A stretch of DNA of 64,000 bases, taken from assembly GCF_000739635.1 (NCBI RefSeq), contig NZ_BATQ01000176.1, positions 1 to 64,000 of the forward strand, written 5' to 3'. The position numbers and the translations under genes were made by a program. Numbering within the stretch: position 1 is the first letter of the stretch; each line of letters opens with the position of its first letter. The DNA comes from Verrucomicrobium sp. BvORR034. Lineage in GTDB: Bacteria > Verrucomicrobiota > Verrucomicrobiia > Verrucomicrobiales > Verrucomicrobiaceae. Below are positions 28,193 to 37,291 of the stretch, one piece after another. Below the pieces are notes generated by a model. That model had not been told where the DNA came from. It worked only from the letters and a program-made list of their open reading frames with translations, and did no database searches.

Positions 28193-29254
28193 ATGCCTGT
28201 CCCTTGGTCCATCCGGCTTGTCCGGACCCTGTTTCTTACGGTAGCGGTGCTCATCGGCGCCACCATCGCACTGGGCTTTCAGCAGCCCGCCTGGCTTGGT
28301 ATTGTATGTGGGCTCATCGCAGGCGGGTTCTTTGTGCTGGTGGATTCCCTGCTGGCCCAGTTCAGCTTTCGGGAGTTCTCGTTCAGTGTCTTCGGCCTGC
28401 TGGTGGGCATGTTCTGCGCCTTCTTGATCACCAAGATCGGCCTCTTTGACCTGCCGTGGTTCCGCAACCTCGATGCTTCAACGGACCCCTTCCGGAGTAT
28501 CGACTCCATCCGCAGCATCGTGGAAATCTGCCTCTACAGTGTCTTCGGATTCCTGGGCATGAGCCTGGCCCTCCGCAGTGACCGGGACCAGTTCTCCTTC
28601 ATCATTCCCTACGTCCGCTTCCGCCGCGACGCCTCAGAGGGCGAGCCGATGCTGCTGGACAGCAACGTCATCATCGACGGGCGCATCCCCAAGGTCTTCG
28701 CCACCGGCTTCCTCAGCGGGCGCTTCGTGATTCCCCGTTTTGTGTTGGATGAACTGCAGCGCCTGGCCGACTCCCGCGAACCGCTCAAGAGTGCACGAGG
28801 AAAGCGTGGGCTGGACTGCGTGCAGGTCATGCGTGAGGTGCACGGCATCGAACTCACGATCCACGAAGACCCGCTTCACGAAAGCCAGCCAGTGGACACC
28901 CGGTTGGTCACCCTGGCCCGCGAGCTGAATGCCCGTCTCCTCACCAACGACGTGAATCTGGGCAAGGTGGCCTCCGTCCGGAGCGTGACCGTGCTGAACT
29001 TCAACGACCTCGCTCGCGCCCTGCAGCCGGAAGTCGCCACAGGAGATGAGTTTGACCTCAGCCTCGTCAAACCAGGCAAGGACAAGCATCAGGCGGTGGG
29101 TTATCTGCCCGATGGGGCCATGATCGTGGTCAACCACGCCTCCCAGTTCCTTGGGGAGACAGTGCCCATCGTGGTAAGCGGCACCCTTCAGACCTCCGCC
29201 GGCAGGCTGATCTTTGCAGAGCTTCGATCCGCTGATACCCCAGCGGAACGTTGA
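28193..29254 (+). CDS. PIN-TRAM membrane protein (YacL-like)
   Basis: Three or four membrane helices (residues ~8-120) are followed by a PIN-type nuclease domain, starting MLLDSNVIIDGRIPKVFATGFLSGRFVIPRFVLDEL, with acidic residues spaced as in metal-dependent PIN nucleases. A C-terminal TRAM RNA-binding domain follows (VGYLPDGAMIVVNHA...GRLIFAE). Homologues of the YacL type are uncharacterised RNases or RNA-binding membrane proteins. The ATG at 28193 (MPVPWSIRLVR) was chosen over a TTG at 28136. It follows the Mla operon by 187 bp. Confidence 0.86.
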   Translation: MPVPWSIRLVRTLFLTVAVLIGATIALGFQQPAWLGIVCGLIAGGFFVLVDSLLAQFSFREFSFSVFGLLVGMFCAFLITKIGLFDLPWFRNLDASTDPFRSIDSIRSIVEICLYSVFGFLGMSLALRSDRDQFSFIIPYVRFRRDASEGEPMLLDSNVIIDGRIPKVFATGFLSGRFVIPRFVLDELQRLADSREPLKSARGKRGLDCVQVMREVHGIELTIHEDPLHESQPVDTRLVTLARELNARLLTNDVNLGKVASVRSVTVLNFNDLARALQPEVATGDEFDLSLVKPGKDKHQAVGYLPDGAMIVVNHASQFLGETVPIVVSGTLQTSAGRLIFAELRSADTPAER

Positions 29255-29272
29255 TCGATCCCTGATCGCCCC

Positions 29273-30136
29273 ATGCACTCCCTTCGATGCTACTGGTTCC
29301 GTGGCCTGACGTTGGCGGTGCTACTGGCCCTGACGCAGTGTAACAAGGAAAAACCTCCCGGGGCGCTGGATCGCTCCGGCTACCATGTGCGCGGCAGCAA
29401 GGTTTACTTCCTGCCCAACTGGACCAGTCGCGCTTGGGAAATCGACGGAGTGGATCGCGCCACCTTTGAATTCCCCCTGCCCAAAGGCACTGATGCCGAC
29501 TATGCGAAAGACAAGCAATCCGTGTATTGGCGGGGAAACAAGGTGGACGGGGTGGATCCCAAGACCTTTGAGATCCTGGACTCCGGCTATGTACGCGATG
29601 CCCGAAATGTGTATCGCAGCGGGACCCTGATCTGCGATGACGCCGCCCACTTCGAGATGGTGAGCGGAAACTTCATCAAGAATAGCCACACGGTTTATCA
29701 GCTCTATCCGGCCACCACGCCGGTATCCGATGACCCCGCCAACTTTCGCGAGATCGCCGCCCAGGATGGCTACAGCTTTTGCGCGGACCTTCGCCATGTG
29801 TATGTGAATGGCAACGCCATCCCGGGGGCTGATCCGGCGACTTTTCGCATCTTGCGCGGCGGCTACACCCGGGATGCGGGGCAAAGCTATTACTTTGACA
29901 AGCCCATGCCGGAGGGGACGAAGATCGACTCTTTGGAGATGCTGGAGGGCGCCTATGCGAAGGATGCTGCCCGCGTCTATCATCTGGGCCATGTGGTCGA
30001 GGGGGCAGATCCGGCAACGTTCGTCGTCACTGATGACAAGTTCCAACGGGCCAAAGATGCCCGTCAGGAATACGAGCAGGGCAAACGCAAACCGAAGCCC
30101 GAATCCTCTGATCAGCCATCTCCAGGAGGCCAATAG
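29273..30136 (+). CDS. DKNYY-family lipoprotein
   Basis: The signal peptide ends in a lipobox, LALTQC (Cys23), predicting a lipoprotein. The mature part has tandem DKNYY-type repeats (DADYAKDKQSVYWRGNKVDGVDPKTF, YVRDARNVYRSG, YAKDAARVYHLGHVVEGADPATF), each about 40 residues. The family is exported and of unknown role. It starts 18 bp after the PIN-TRAM stop, so it may be cotranscribed. Confidence 0.85.
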   Translation: MHSLRCYWFRGLTLAVLLALTQCNKEKPPGALDRSGYHVRGSKVYFLPNWTSRAWEIDGVDRATFEFPLPKGTDADYAKDKQSVYWRGNKVDGVDPKTFEILDSGYVRDARNVYRSGTLICDDAAHFEMVSGNFIKNSHTVYQLYPATTPVSDDPANFREIAAQDGYSFCADLRHVYVNGNAIPGADPATFRILRGGYTRDAGQSYYFDKPMPEGTKIDSLEMLEGAYAKDAARVYHLGHVVEGADPATFVVTDDKFQRAKDARQEYEQGKRKPKPESSDQPSPGGQ

Positions 30137-30174
30137 GGCGCCGATTTCTGGTACATCGCAGCAGGGCGCACCGT

Positions 30175-30768
30175 ATGAATAGCCGCCTCCCCACCATGAA
30201 AGCCCTCCTGAGTGCCCTCTTCTGCCTTTTCCTCCCGGTCAGCCTCAGCCTTGCCCAGGACAAGCCGCTTGAGCTTGCCGATGTGGAAGGCAATTCCCAC
30301 CAGCCACTGAAGGTGGAGCAAGGGAAGAAAGCCGTGGTGCTGCTCTTTGTTTCTCCCTATTGCCCGACTGCCGGAAAGTTTCTGCCCGAGTTCAACCGCA
30401 TCGCTGCGGAGCAAGCCCAGTCCTTTTCCTTCTATCTGGTGCACTCCGATCCGGAGACCAAAGTGACTGATGCCTACAAGCAGGCGGTGCTGAGCGAGGT
30501 GAAGTCCACGGTGCTGATCGACAAGGACCAGGCCCTCGCGAAGAAGCTGAAGGCCCGCATCACCCCGGAGTGCGTGGTGCTGAACCCTGCGGGCGAGGTG
30601 GTCTATCAGGGGCGCATGAACGATCTCTACCTGGCCCCAACCAAACGCCAGCGTCAGGCCACCACCAAGGAACTCAGCGATGCGCTGGAAGCTATTGCCG
30701 CTGGCAAACCAGTGGCCACTCCGCAGACGGAGGCGGTAGGCTGCAAGATCGGCGGACTGGCTCCATGA
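30175..30768 (+). CDS. exported thioredoxin-fold protein with single cysteine
   Basis: A signal peptide (~1-27, ALLSALFCLFLPVSLSLAQ) precedes a thioredoxin/AhpC-type fold: VVLLFVSPYCPTAGKFLPEFN, the Cys in the place of the first active-site Cys but with no second Cys (CPTA). It has a conserved 'TPECVVLNPAGEVVYQGRMND' core. The C-terminal VGCKIGG adds one Cys. Similar periplasmic proteins occur with copper-oxidase or redoxin partners. Start 30175 or 30196; the second begins MKALL. Catalysis is uncertain. Confidence 0.78.
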   Translation: MNSRLPTMKALLSALFCLFLPVSLSLAQDKPLELADVEGNSHQPLKVEQGKKAVVLLFVSPYCPTAGKFLPEFNRIAAEQAQSFSFYLVHSDPETKVTDAYKQAVLSEVKSTVLIDKDQALAKKLKARITPECVVLNPAGEVVYQGRMNDLYLAPTKRQRQATTKELSDALEAIAAGKPVATPQTEAVGCKIGGLAP

Positions 30769-30857
30769 GGAGAATGTCACTTTGAGACAAGCAGAAGACG
30801 CTTGCCCCGCCGGCTGGCTCTGCCTCATGCTGATCGTTCATCCTGAACCCCTTCCTC

Positions 30858-31736
30858 ATGCGCCCTTTCAGCCTGATCCTTCCCTTGCTCTGTCTTTTGA
30901 CCCCTGTGGTTGCCAGTGCAGAAGCCCCGCCTCCCTTCATCGTCCAGAGCCATCGTGGCGCCGGCGTACTGGCTCCGGAAAACACGTTGGAGGCCTTCGA
31001 ACTGGGCTGGAAGCTCGGCACCATCCCTGAGGCGGATTTGCGCACCACAACTGATGGGGTGTTGGTGGCGTTCCACGATGCGACCTTTGCCCGCGTGGTA
31101 AAAGACGTGAGCCCGGAACTCAAGAACAAAGGGGTGAAGGATGTGTCCTTTGGCGAGCTGTCCAAGCTCGAAGTCGGCGCGGAGATGGGAACGGGATTCC
31201 AGACCCGCAAGGTCTCCAGGATGGCTGAGATCTTTGACGTCATGCGCCCCCATCCCGAGCGCCGCCTGTACCTGGATATCAAACAGGTGAACCTCTCCCA
31301 ACTGGCGGAGTTGGTGAAGGAGAAGGGCGTGGGCCCCCAGGTGATCCTGGCTTCCACCGATCTCAAAATCATTCGGGAATGGAAATCCCTCCTCCCAGAC
31401 TCCTCCACCCTCCTGTGGATGGGTGGCACCGAGGAAAAGTTGCGCGAGCGCTTTGTCGAGCTGCGCCAGTCCGACTTCGCCGGAGTGACGCAGTTGCAGA
31501 TCCACACCAAGCAGGTGAAGCAGCCCGAGGGCGGCAGCAGCATCCAGCCTTCCGAGGCCTTTCTCAGGGAAACCGGTCAGGAGCTCAAGGCTCGCAAGAT
31601 CCTCTTCCAATCCCTGCCGTGGGGTGGCAGTGATGAGGCGGTGTACCGTCAGTTGCTGGATCTGGGAGTTCAGTCGTTTGCGACGGACCACCCAGAAGTG
31701 ACGATGAAAGTGATGCGAGAGCACTGGAAGCCCTGA
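30858..31736 (+). CDS. exported glycerophosphodiester phosphodiesterase
   Basis: Signal peptide ~1-22. The GDPD barrel starts QSHRGAGVLAPENTLEAF (catalytic His and Glu-Asn-Thr), followed by EADLRTTTDGVLVAFHDATFARVV (metal-binding Glu-Asp, catalytic His). The protein ends with SFATDHPEV. It would hydrolyse glycerophosphodiesters such as glycerophosphoethanolamine in the periplasm to glycerol-3-phosphate and an alcohol. It stands alone, with about 90 bp before it and 145 bp after it. Confidence 0.9.
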   Translation: MRPFSLILPLLCLLTPVVASAEAPPPFIVQSHRGAGVLAPENTLEAFELGWKLGTIPEADLRTTTDGVLVAFHDATFARVVKDVSPELKNKGVKDVSFGELSKLEVGAEMGTGFQTRKVSRMAEIFDVMRPHPERRLYLDIKQVNLSQLAELVKEKGVGPQVILASTDLKIIREWKSLLPDSSTLLWMGGTEEKLRERFVELRQSDFAGVTQLQIHTKQVKQPEGGSSIQPSEAFLRETGQELKARKILFQSLPWGGSDEAVYRQLLDLGVQSFATDHPEVTMKVMREHWKP

Positions 31737-31881
31737 TGGCTCTCCGCCGCAGTTTCCTGGTCACGCCGGGCCTACTTTCGACAATCTAGCGGAGACCCCG
31801 CATGCCCTGACGGCAGGGAGAGGGCGCATGCGTCGTTGCACCCATGATGTTCCTGCGTCAGAATCGCTCTTCCGATTGTCC

Positions 31882-33153
31882 ATGAATCCATCTGAATCCT
31901 CCGAGAACCCCTGGGATGTTGTCATCATTGGCGGAGGTCCTGCGGGATCTTCTGCCGCCACCACGCTGGCCCAAGCCGGGCGCAAAGTGCTGCTGCTCGA
32001 GAAAGAGAAGTTTCCTCGTTTCCACATCGGAGAGTCACTCCTGCCCTACAACCGTGAGGTGTTTGAGCAGCTCGGGGTCTGGGACAAGATCTCCAAAGCT
32101 GGCTTCATGCGCAAGAAGGGCGCCCAGTTCCTGCTGGGGGATGGCACCCGCAAAGTCCGACTGGACTTCTCCAAAGGCTCCTTCACGGAATTCTCCGAGG
32201 CCGTGCAGGTGGAGCGCGCCAAACTCGACAACATCCTCCTCACTCATGCGCAGGAAACTGGCGCGGAAGTCCGCCAGGAATCACTGGTGCAAGAGCTTCA
32301 AGTAAACGCGGACGGAGTCGTGGTGAGGTATCGGGACAAAGAAGGCTCGTCCCACGAGGTGAAGGCCAAGTTCCTCATTGATGCCAGCGGCCTGTCCAAC
32401 TTCACGGCCAACCGCGAGAACCGCCGCACCTACTACCCTGAACACAAGAAGATAGCGATCTTCAGCCACTTTGCCGGTGTGGACATGCCGCAGGGTGAAG
32501 AGTACGGCGACATCCTCGTGATCCGGCGGGAGAATTCCTGGTTCTGGATGATCCCCCTGGAAGACGACAAGGTGAGTGTGGGACTGGTGATGGACCGGGG
32601 CGACTTCCAGGCGCTGGGCCAGGAGCCCAAGCAAGTCTTCGAAGACGCGGTGCGCAACACCGCCGCCGTGCAGCAGCGCTTCACGAAGGTGGCACCGCCC
32701 GCTTCCGTGCATGTCGCAACAGACTTCTCCTATCGCAACAACAGCCTCGTGTCGGATCGCGTCATTCGCGCCGGCGATGCCTCCGGCTTTATCGATCCCG
32801 TCTTCTCCAGCGGCGTGCTCCTGGCCACCACCAGCGGACGTCAGGCGGGGCTGGTGGCAGATGAAGCCATCACCCTGGGCAAGACTCTGACTCCGGCCAT
32901 GCAGGCGTATGAGAGCGACACCCGCGCCCGCATCGGACAGTACTGGCAGTTCATTGAGAAGTTCTACACCAAGCACTTCGCCCAGTTGTTCTTCCAGCCG
33001 TCCAACCGGTTCAAGATGATGTGCTCGATCAATGCCGTGCTGGCGGGCTGCACCCAGCTGCCTCTGCATGTGCGCCTGCGGTTGAAGCTCTTCTTCGGCC
33101 TGGTATGGCTGCAGAAGAAATTCTCCTTCGCCGAGGAAATTACCATCAAGTAG
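31882..33153 (+). CDS. FAD-dependent oxidoreductase, halogenase/geranylgeranyl-reductase type
   Basis: The FAD site is at residues ~12-45 (VVIIGGGPAGSSAATTLAQAGRKVLLLEKEKFPRFHIGESLLP), characteristic of the tryptophan-halogenase/GGR superfamily. The WFWMIPL motif and GDASGFIDPVFSSGV agree with this superfamily. The halogenase lysine and WxWxIP set were not confirmed, so the reaction is open; homologues reduce isoprenoids or halogenate substrates. The ATG at 31882 (MNPSESSENPWD) was chosen. The next gene starts 9 bp downstream. Confidence 0.85.
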   Translation: MNPSESSENPWDVVIIGGGPAGSSAATTLAQAGRKVLLLEKEKFPRFHIGESLLPYNREVFEQLGVWDKISKAGFMRKKGAQFLLGDGTRKVRLDFSKGSFTEFSEAVQVERAKLDNILLTHAQETGAEVRQESLVQELQVNADGVVVRYRDKEGSSHEVKAKFLIDASGLSNFTANRENRRTYYPEHKKIAIFSHFAGVDMPQGEEYGDILVIRRENSWFWMIPLEDDKVSVGLVMDRGDFQALGQEPKQVFEDAVRNTAAVQQRFTKVAPPASVHVATDFSYRNNSLVSDRVIRAGDASGFIDPVFSSGVLLATTSGRQAGLVADEAITLGKTLTPAMQAYESDTRARIGQYWQFIEKFYTKHFAQLFFQPSNRFKMMCSINAVLAGCTQLPLHVRLRLKLFFGLVWLQKKFSFAEEITIK

Positions 33154-33162
33154 CCACCGGGA

Positions 33163-34212
33163 GTGAGTGATCTGCGCCCCGTTCTCATCGCCGGCCAGGG
33201 GCTGGCGGGCACGGCTGTGGCCTGGCGTCTCTGGGAGCGGCAGGTGCCCTTCCTCATCGTGGATCCGCAGGCGGAGCAGACGAGTTCCAAGGTGGCAGCC
33301 GGCCTGGTGACGCCCATCACCGGCATGCGGCTGAACCTGAGCTGGCGAATGGCCACCCTGGCTCCGGAGGCGGTCGGGTTCTATGAAAACATTGAGACCC
33401 GCCTTGGCCTGAAGTTCTATCATCCCGCCCCGCATGTCCGGCTGTTCAAGAACGAGCGGGAACTGAAGATCTGGGAGACACGGTCCACCGCGCCGGAACT
33501 CCAGCCGTGGCTGGAACCGGCTCCGCCAGCTCCTCTGGTGGACGAGACCAGCTTTCACGGCGAACTGGGCGGCTTCCAGCAACGCCACTCCGGCTGGCTG
33601 GACACGGCCGCGTATCTGGAGACCAGCCGCACGTTCTTTGCCGCGCAGCAACGGGTGCAGACGGGCGAGGTGGATGACCAGGATCTGGCCGTGACTGCCG
33701 AAGGGGTGACCTGGCAGGGCCTGGATTTCTCCCACGTGGTCTTCTGCCGGGGCTGGCAGGAGTCAGGCTCATCGAGATTCTTCCCGTGGCTCGAGTTCGA
33801 TGCCGCCCGCGGAGTAATCGCAACCCTGCGTACCGACGTGGTGGAACACCGCATCCTCAATCGCGGTGCCTGGATGCTGCGACGCCCGGATGGAGCCTGG
33901 CGGGCAGGGTCAACGTATGAGTTTGATTTCAACCGTCCGCTCGAGGACTCGGTGGCCGAGGTGAGGCGCAAGCTGGAGGGCCTGCTAAAGGCTCCCTATG
34001 AAATAACAGCCGCCCAGGCCGGCGTGCGCCCCATCATCAAACGCCTCCCTGCCGTGGTGGGACGCCACCCTTCCCATGAACGCGTCTGCGTGCTCAATGG
34101 GCTGGGGTCCAAAGGGGTGCTGCGTTCGCCCACCATGGCCCGGCTGCTGGTGGAGCATCTGCTGGATGGCAGCGAACTGGACGCGGAAGTGGATGTGCGC
34201 AGTCATCCCTGA
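33163..34212 (+). CDS. FAD-dependent amino-acid oxidase-like protein (DAO family)
   Basis: It starts with GTG. GAGQGLAGTAVAWRLW-type Rossmann motif (VLIAGQGLAGTAVAW) and the C-terminal GxR(P)xxxxLP (AGVRPIIKRLP) with NGLGSKGVL are features of glycine-oxidase/DadA-like DAO family proteins. Substrate unknown. It follows the previous flavoprotein by 9 bp and precedes the methyltransferase, overlapping its leader; the three may form a unit. Confidence 0.84.
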   Translation: MSDLRPVLIAGQGLAGTAVAWRLWERQVPFLIVDPQAEQTSSKVAAGLVTPITGMRLNLSWRMATLAPEAVGFYENIETRLGLKFYHPAPHVRLFKNERELKIWETRSTAPELQPWLEPAPPAPLVDETSFHGELGGFQQRHSGWLDTAAYLETSRTFFAAQQRVQTGEVDDQDLAVTAEGVTWQGLDFSHVVFCRGWQESGSSRFFPWLEFDAARGVIATLRTDVVEHRILNRGAWMLRRPDGAWRAGSTYEFDFNRPLEDSVAEVRRKLEGLLKAPYEITAAQAGVRPIIKRLPAVVGRHPSHERVCVLNGLGSKGVLRSPTMARLLVEHLLDGSELDAEVDVRSHP

Positions 34213-34255
34213 CAGGTTGACACCGCCCGCCACTGTGTGTCCCATGAGGACGTCC

Positions 34256-34876
34256 ATGGCCAACGTCCAACGTCCCCACTCCACTCCCCTGCTCACCGCC
34301 GTGCGCTGGGTGCATGCGATCCTGGAAACACGTCTGCTGCCGGGCGATCTGGTGGTGGATGCGACAGCGGGCAATGGCCATGACACGCTCTTCCTCGCGC
34401 AACGGGTGCTGCCAGAGGGACAGGTCTTTGCCTTCGATATTCAGGCTGACGCGATCCAGCAGACGGAAATCCGGCTGCGGGAAGCTGGCGTGGACATGAG
34501 TCGCGTCGCCCTGCATGTGGCCGGTCACGAGACTCTGACTGCCGCCCTCCCGACCGAGGTGCATCAGAGGTTGCGGCTTTGCATGTTCAACCTCGGCTAC
34601 CTGCCCGGAGGCGACAAGGCCCGCATCACCCTGGTGGAGACCACACTCTCCGCCATTCAGCAGGCGATGGATCTGCTGGCGGAAGACGGTCTGCTCACCG
34701 TGGTGGTGTATCCCGGCCACGATGGGGGCATGCAGGAAGCAGGGCGCGTCACGGCCTTGCTGGAGGCAGCATCGCCGGACACCTGGGAGGTGCAGCGCAT
34801 CGGCTATTTGAACTTCCGCCCCACCACGCCCTTCTGCCTGGTGGCACGCCGCCGCACTGCGGCCCGGCCAGCGTGA
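34256..34876 (+). CDS. class I SAM-dependent methyltransferase (YtqB/RsmJ-like)
   Basis: 206 aa with a Rossmann methyltransferase: VVDATAGNGHDTLFLAQ (SAM-binding motif I), VFAFDIQADAI, CMFNLGYLPGGDK and VVYPGHDGG. The pattern 'NLGYLPGGDK' is typical of YtqB-like rRNA methyltransferases, whose tRNA/rRNA target is not settled. The ATG at 34256 is preceded at 6 nt by GAGGA. An ATG at 34244 is also possible. Confidence 0.85.
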   Translation: MANVQRPHSTPLLTAVRWVHAILETRLLPGDLVVDATAGNGHDTLFLAQRVLPEGQVFAFDIQADAIQQTEIRLREAGVDMSRVALHVAGHETLTAALPTEVHQRLRLCMFNLGYLPGGDKARITLVETTLSAIQQAMDLLAEDGLLTVVVYPGHDGGMQEAGRVTALLEAASPDTWEVQRIGYLNFRPTTPFCLVARRRTAARPA

Positions 34877-34950
34877 TTGTCTCATGCATCACAGATCGGA
34901 TGAGCAGGGAGGGATTCAGGCAATAATCACGCCACGCCGGTTTCTCCTGC

Positions 34951-35553
34951 CTAGTTGAAATAGGCCGGTCCTCCGCCCTGGCGGTAGAATGAATAGGCCC
35001 GCTCAATGTCCTGACGCGCCGCACGGTGTGGATCCAACTCAGGAAGCGAAGCCATGTTGAAGAACTCAATCTGGCTGCTCTCCAGGTTGGGAACCGGCTT
35101 CCCGCCGATGATCTCGCAGAGGAAAAACATCTTGTAGATCGTGTTGGCGTGCCTGGGATATCCGGCGCGATCCCGATCGATGACGGAGACCAGGGCAGTG
35201 GCCTTCACCACATAGCCGGTCTCTTCCAGACACTCACGTTCCACACTTTCACCCGGGCTCTCATTCACATCGGCCCACCCGCCGGGCAAGGTCCACAAGT
35301 TGGACGCGATCTCCTTGATAAGGAGCACCTGATCCCCCTGGAAGATGGCTCCCCGCACGTCGAGTTTTGGAGTGGGATAGCCGATCTCATCGGGCCATGT
35401 GAACTGCGGTTGTCGGAGAGGAGATTGGAGGAGTTCACCCGCTATCTGTCGGAGCCGCAGAAAGCGCTCTCTATCGAAAGCATCCTTGGTGTAGGTCAGG
35501 CCAGCCTGGGCAATGGCAGCCAGTTCACGGGAGATTTCCAAAAGATCCGTCAT
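34951..35553 (-). CDS. Nudix hydrolase
   Basis: A 200-aa protein with a full Nudix box GGWADVNESPGESVERECLEETGY (catalytic GX5EX7REUXEEXGU). The N-terminal ~60 residues (ELAAIAQAGLTYTKDAFDRERF) are a helical extension found in the ADP-ribose-type Nudix branch (Nudix_N-like). It would hydrolyse nucleoside diphosphates linked to X, probably a sugar nucleotide or NAD-type substrate. The ATG at 35553 was preferred over TTG at 35559. Confidence 0.9.
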   Translation of the reverse strand: MTDLLEISRELAAIAQAGLTYTKDAFDRERFLRLRQIAGELLQSPLRQPQFTWPDEIGYPTPKLDVRGAIFQGDQVLLIKEIASNLWTLPGGWADVNESPGESVERECLEETGYVVKATALVSVIDRDRAGYPRHANTIYKMFFLCEIIGGKPVPNLESSQIEFFNMASLPELDPHRAARQDIERAYSFYRQGGGPAYFN

Positions 35554-35670
35554 GCCCAAGGATTAAGCACCACCCGGTGAAGGAAAGGTGAACGCTCTAC
35601 GAATTCTTCGCGAATCGCGGCCACGATGACGCTGGCAAAAGGCATGGCAGCGCCATTGGGAATCCCTTCA

Positions 35671-35712
35671 CAGGTGCGACGGAGGGCTCGCGCTCCGCCT
35701 TGGTGCGACCTG
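35671..35712. repeat. GC-rich palindromic repeat
   Basis: GGTGCGACGGAGGG, then CTCGCGCTCC, then GGTGCGACC: a hairpin of the dispersed type seen in this window (GGAGGGCTCGCGCTCC). It lies between two minus-strand genes, after the stop of the acidic protein gene, and could end its transcript. Confidence 0.45.
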
Positions 35713-35718
35713 AACCTG

Positions 35719-36156
35719 CTACTTCCCTTTCTCTTCTTCTTCCATTTCCCGAAAGGCCTCTTCGAGTGCCTCATTCAGTTCCTCGACTGTCGCCCTGGCA
35801 AGGCCTGGGTCCACCTCTGGCTCCGGCACCGGGTTCGTCTGGGTGGCGAAGTCTCCTTTGTTGAAGGCCACAATGTTGCTCGTGGCAGGTTCGGGAGCGG
35901 CTTCCATGAGATGCTGCAAATCCACTGCGCCTTCCTCCGATGAGTCCTGGTTCACCTTGGTTTCCATGTTCAGGGTGGGGTCAAAGGATTGCAGCGCCTG
36001 CAGCCAGCCGCGTACGGAGGACAACTCCCGGTCAAAGGTGGATACGACCCTCAACCGTGCTTCCACCAAGGTGGCCTCGATCCGGGCCAGCTTTTCCTGA
36101 AGCAGGCTGTTCACCGGATGGGATAGTTGAGAGGCAATGGCCAACGAGGAGGACAT
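35719..36156 (-). CDS. hypothetical acidic protein
   Basis: A 145-aa protein not recognised. The first half contains a leucine/alanine-rich helix (LLQEKLARIEATLVEARLRVV) and the C-terminus is very acidic (EELNEALEEAFREMEEEEKGK). No signal peptide. The ATG at 36156 was chosen; an in-frame ATG at 36174 lies inside the inverted repeat immediately upstream. Confidence 0.6.
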   Translation of the reverse strand: MSSSLAIASQLSHPVNSLLQEKLARIEATLVEARLRVVSTFDRELSSVRGWLQALQSFDPTLNMETKVNQDSSEEGAVDLQHLMEAAPEPATSNIVAFNKGDFATQTNPVPEPEVDPGLARATVEELNEALEEAFREMEEEEKGK

Positions 36157-36157
36157 G

Positions 36158-36181
36158 ATGGAAATTATATACAATTTCCAT
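36158..36181. promoter_or_regulatory. inverted repeat at the start of the acidic-protein gene
   Basis: ATGGAAATT, a 6-nt loop and its reverse complement AATTTCCAT. It spans the region just upstream of the ATG at 36156, overlapping a possible -10 (TATATAAT on the minus strand). It could be an operator or a 5'-UTR hairpin. AT-rich surroundings (36160-36215) contrast with the GC-rich genes. Confidence 0.45.
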
Positions 36182-36302
36182 AATTACACAATTAAAAATG
36201 ACATTCCACAGCCACCGAATTGCCGCGAATGAGAGATCCCTGAACCCGCGCCCTTCACCTTTCATCGGTTAACACGCTTAAAATCAACACTTTATGCTGA
36301 TA

Positions 36303-37166
36303 TTAGTTCCGATGATGCCGTGAACGATATTGACTGGGAGACATGCGTTTGGCATCCGCAAAAACGCGATTGAAGTTGGAGAGCGACTGAAAACCGGTCA
36401 AAAACGCGATTTCGCTAACGGACTGCGCAGTCTCCACCAGTTCCTTACAAGCTCTCGCCACCCGTAGTTCGTTGATCAGGCAAGTGAGCGTTCGACCGGT
36501 CACTTTCTTGCAGTATCGGCTGAAGGCGGCATCACTCATCCCGGCCACATGGGCGATCTCCGGAAGGCTCAGCGGTTCTTCCAGGTGCGCATACAGATGA
36601 TCGTACACCTTGCGCATGCGGTCAGCCGCCAGGGAGTCATTGCCAGGCAGATAGCCTACTCCTGCCAGACGTACCGCGTCACCCTCTCCTGCCACCAGAG
36701 CCTGTAAGACCTCCAGTAGCGCCAGCAGGCGGTGAGCGCCGCTGGCAGACAAGAGTGAGTCCAGCAGTGGCCGCACCAGGTGTGATGTAGCTGAATCAAA
36801 ACAGAGCCCCTGGGAAGAGGTCTCCAACAGGCGTTTCCAATCCCGGCATTCAGGCAGGTCCAGAAATCCCTGCCCCAGCGAATGGGACCGCATGTGGATC
36901 ACTAGGGCCTGGGCGCGTTGAGCCCGCCCGCCCGCCTCCACACTGCGCCAGTAGTGAGGAAGATTAGGCCCCAGGAGGACCAGATCACCGGCCGTGAAGG
37001 CCCCCAAGTGATCGCCCACACAGCGGTCGCCCTCCCCTTCCACAATACAGGTGAGCTCGATCTCAGGGTGAAAGTGCCAGGGGACCTCAAAGCGAGGAAG
37101 ATCGTAGCGCCGCACGAGGAAAGACTCGTCCGGCCCCCACTGCACATCTTCCAGGCGGGCGCGCAT
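36303..37166 (-). CDS. AraC-family transcriptional regulator
   Basis: 287 aa: an N-terminal cupin ligand domain (RYDLPRFEVPWHFHPEIELTCIVEG...DLVLLGPNLPHYW) and a C-terminal double helix-turn-helix (LPEIAHVAGMSDAAFSRYCKKVTGRTLTCLINELRVARAC; VSEIAFLTGFQSLSNFNRVFADAKRMSPSQYR). It is typical of sugar-responsive regulators. It is divergent from the di-iron gene at 37292 with only 125 bp between, so it may control that gene. Confidence 0.9.
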   Translation of the reverse strand: MRARLEDVQWGPDESFLVRRYDLPRFEVPWHFHPEIELTCIVEGEGDRCVGDHLGAFTAGDLVLLGPNLPHYWRSVEAGGRAQRAQALVIHMRSHSLGQGFLDLPECRDWKRLLETSSQGLCFDSATSHLVRPLLDSLLSASGAHRLLALLEVLQALVAGEGDAVRLAGVGYLPGNDSLAADRMRKVYDHLYAHLEEPLSLPEIAHVAGMSDAAFSRYCKKVTGRTLTCLINELRVARACKELVETAQSVSEIAFLTGFQSLSNFNRVFADAKRMSPSQYRSRHHRN

Positions 37167-37291
37167 AACGATTCACATTGCCAGCCATTTACCCCACAAG
37201 TCAATTCAAGCGCCATTGATTGGTCAAAATTCTGGGAGCACCGGACAAGCAGCGGGTGGCGGGAACTCGACCGTGTCGGTAGGATGGCCTC

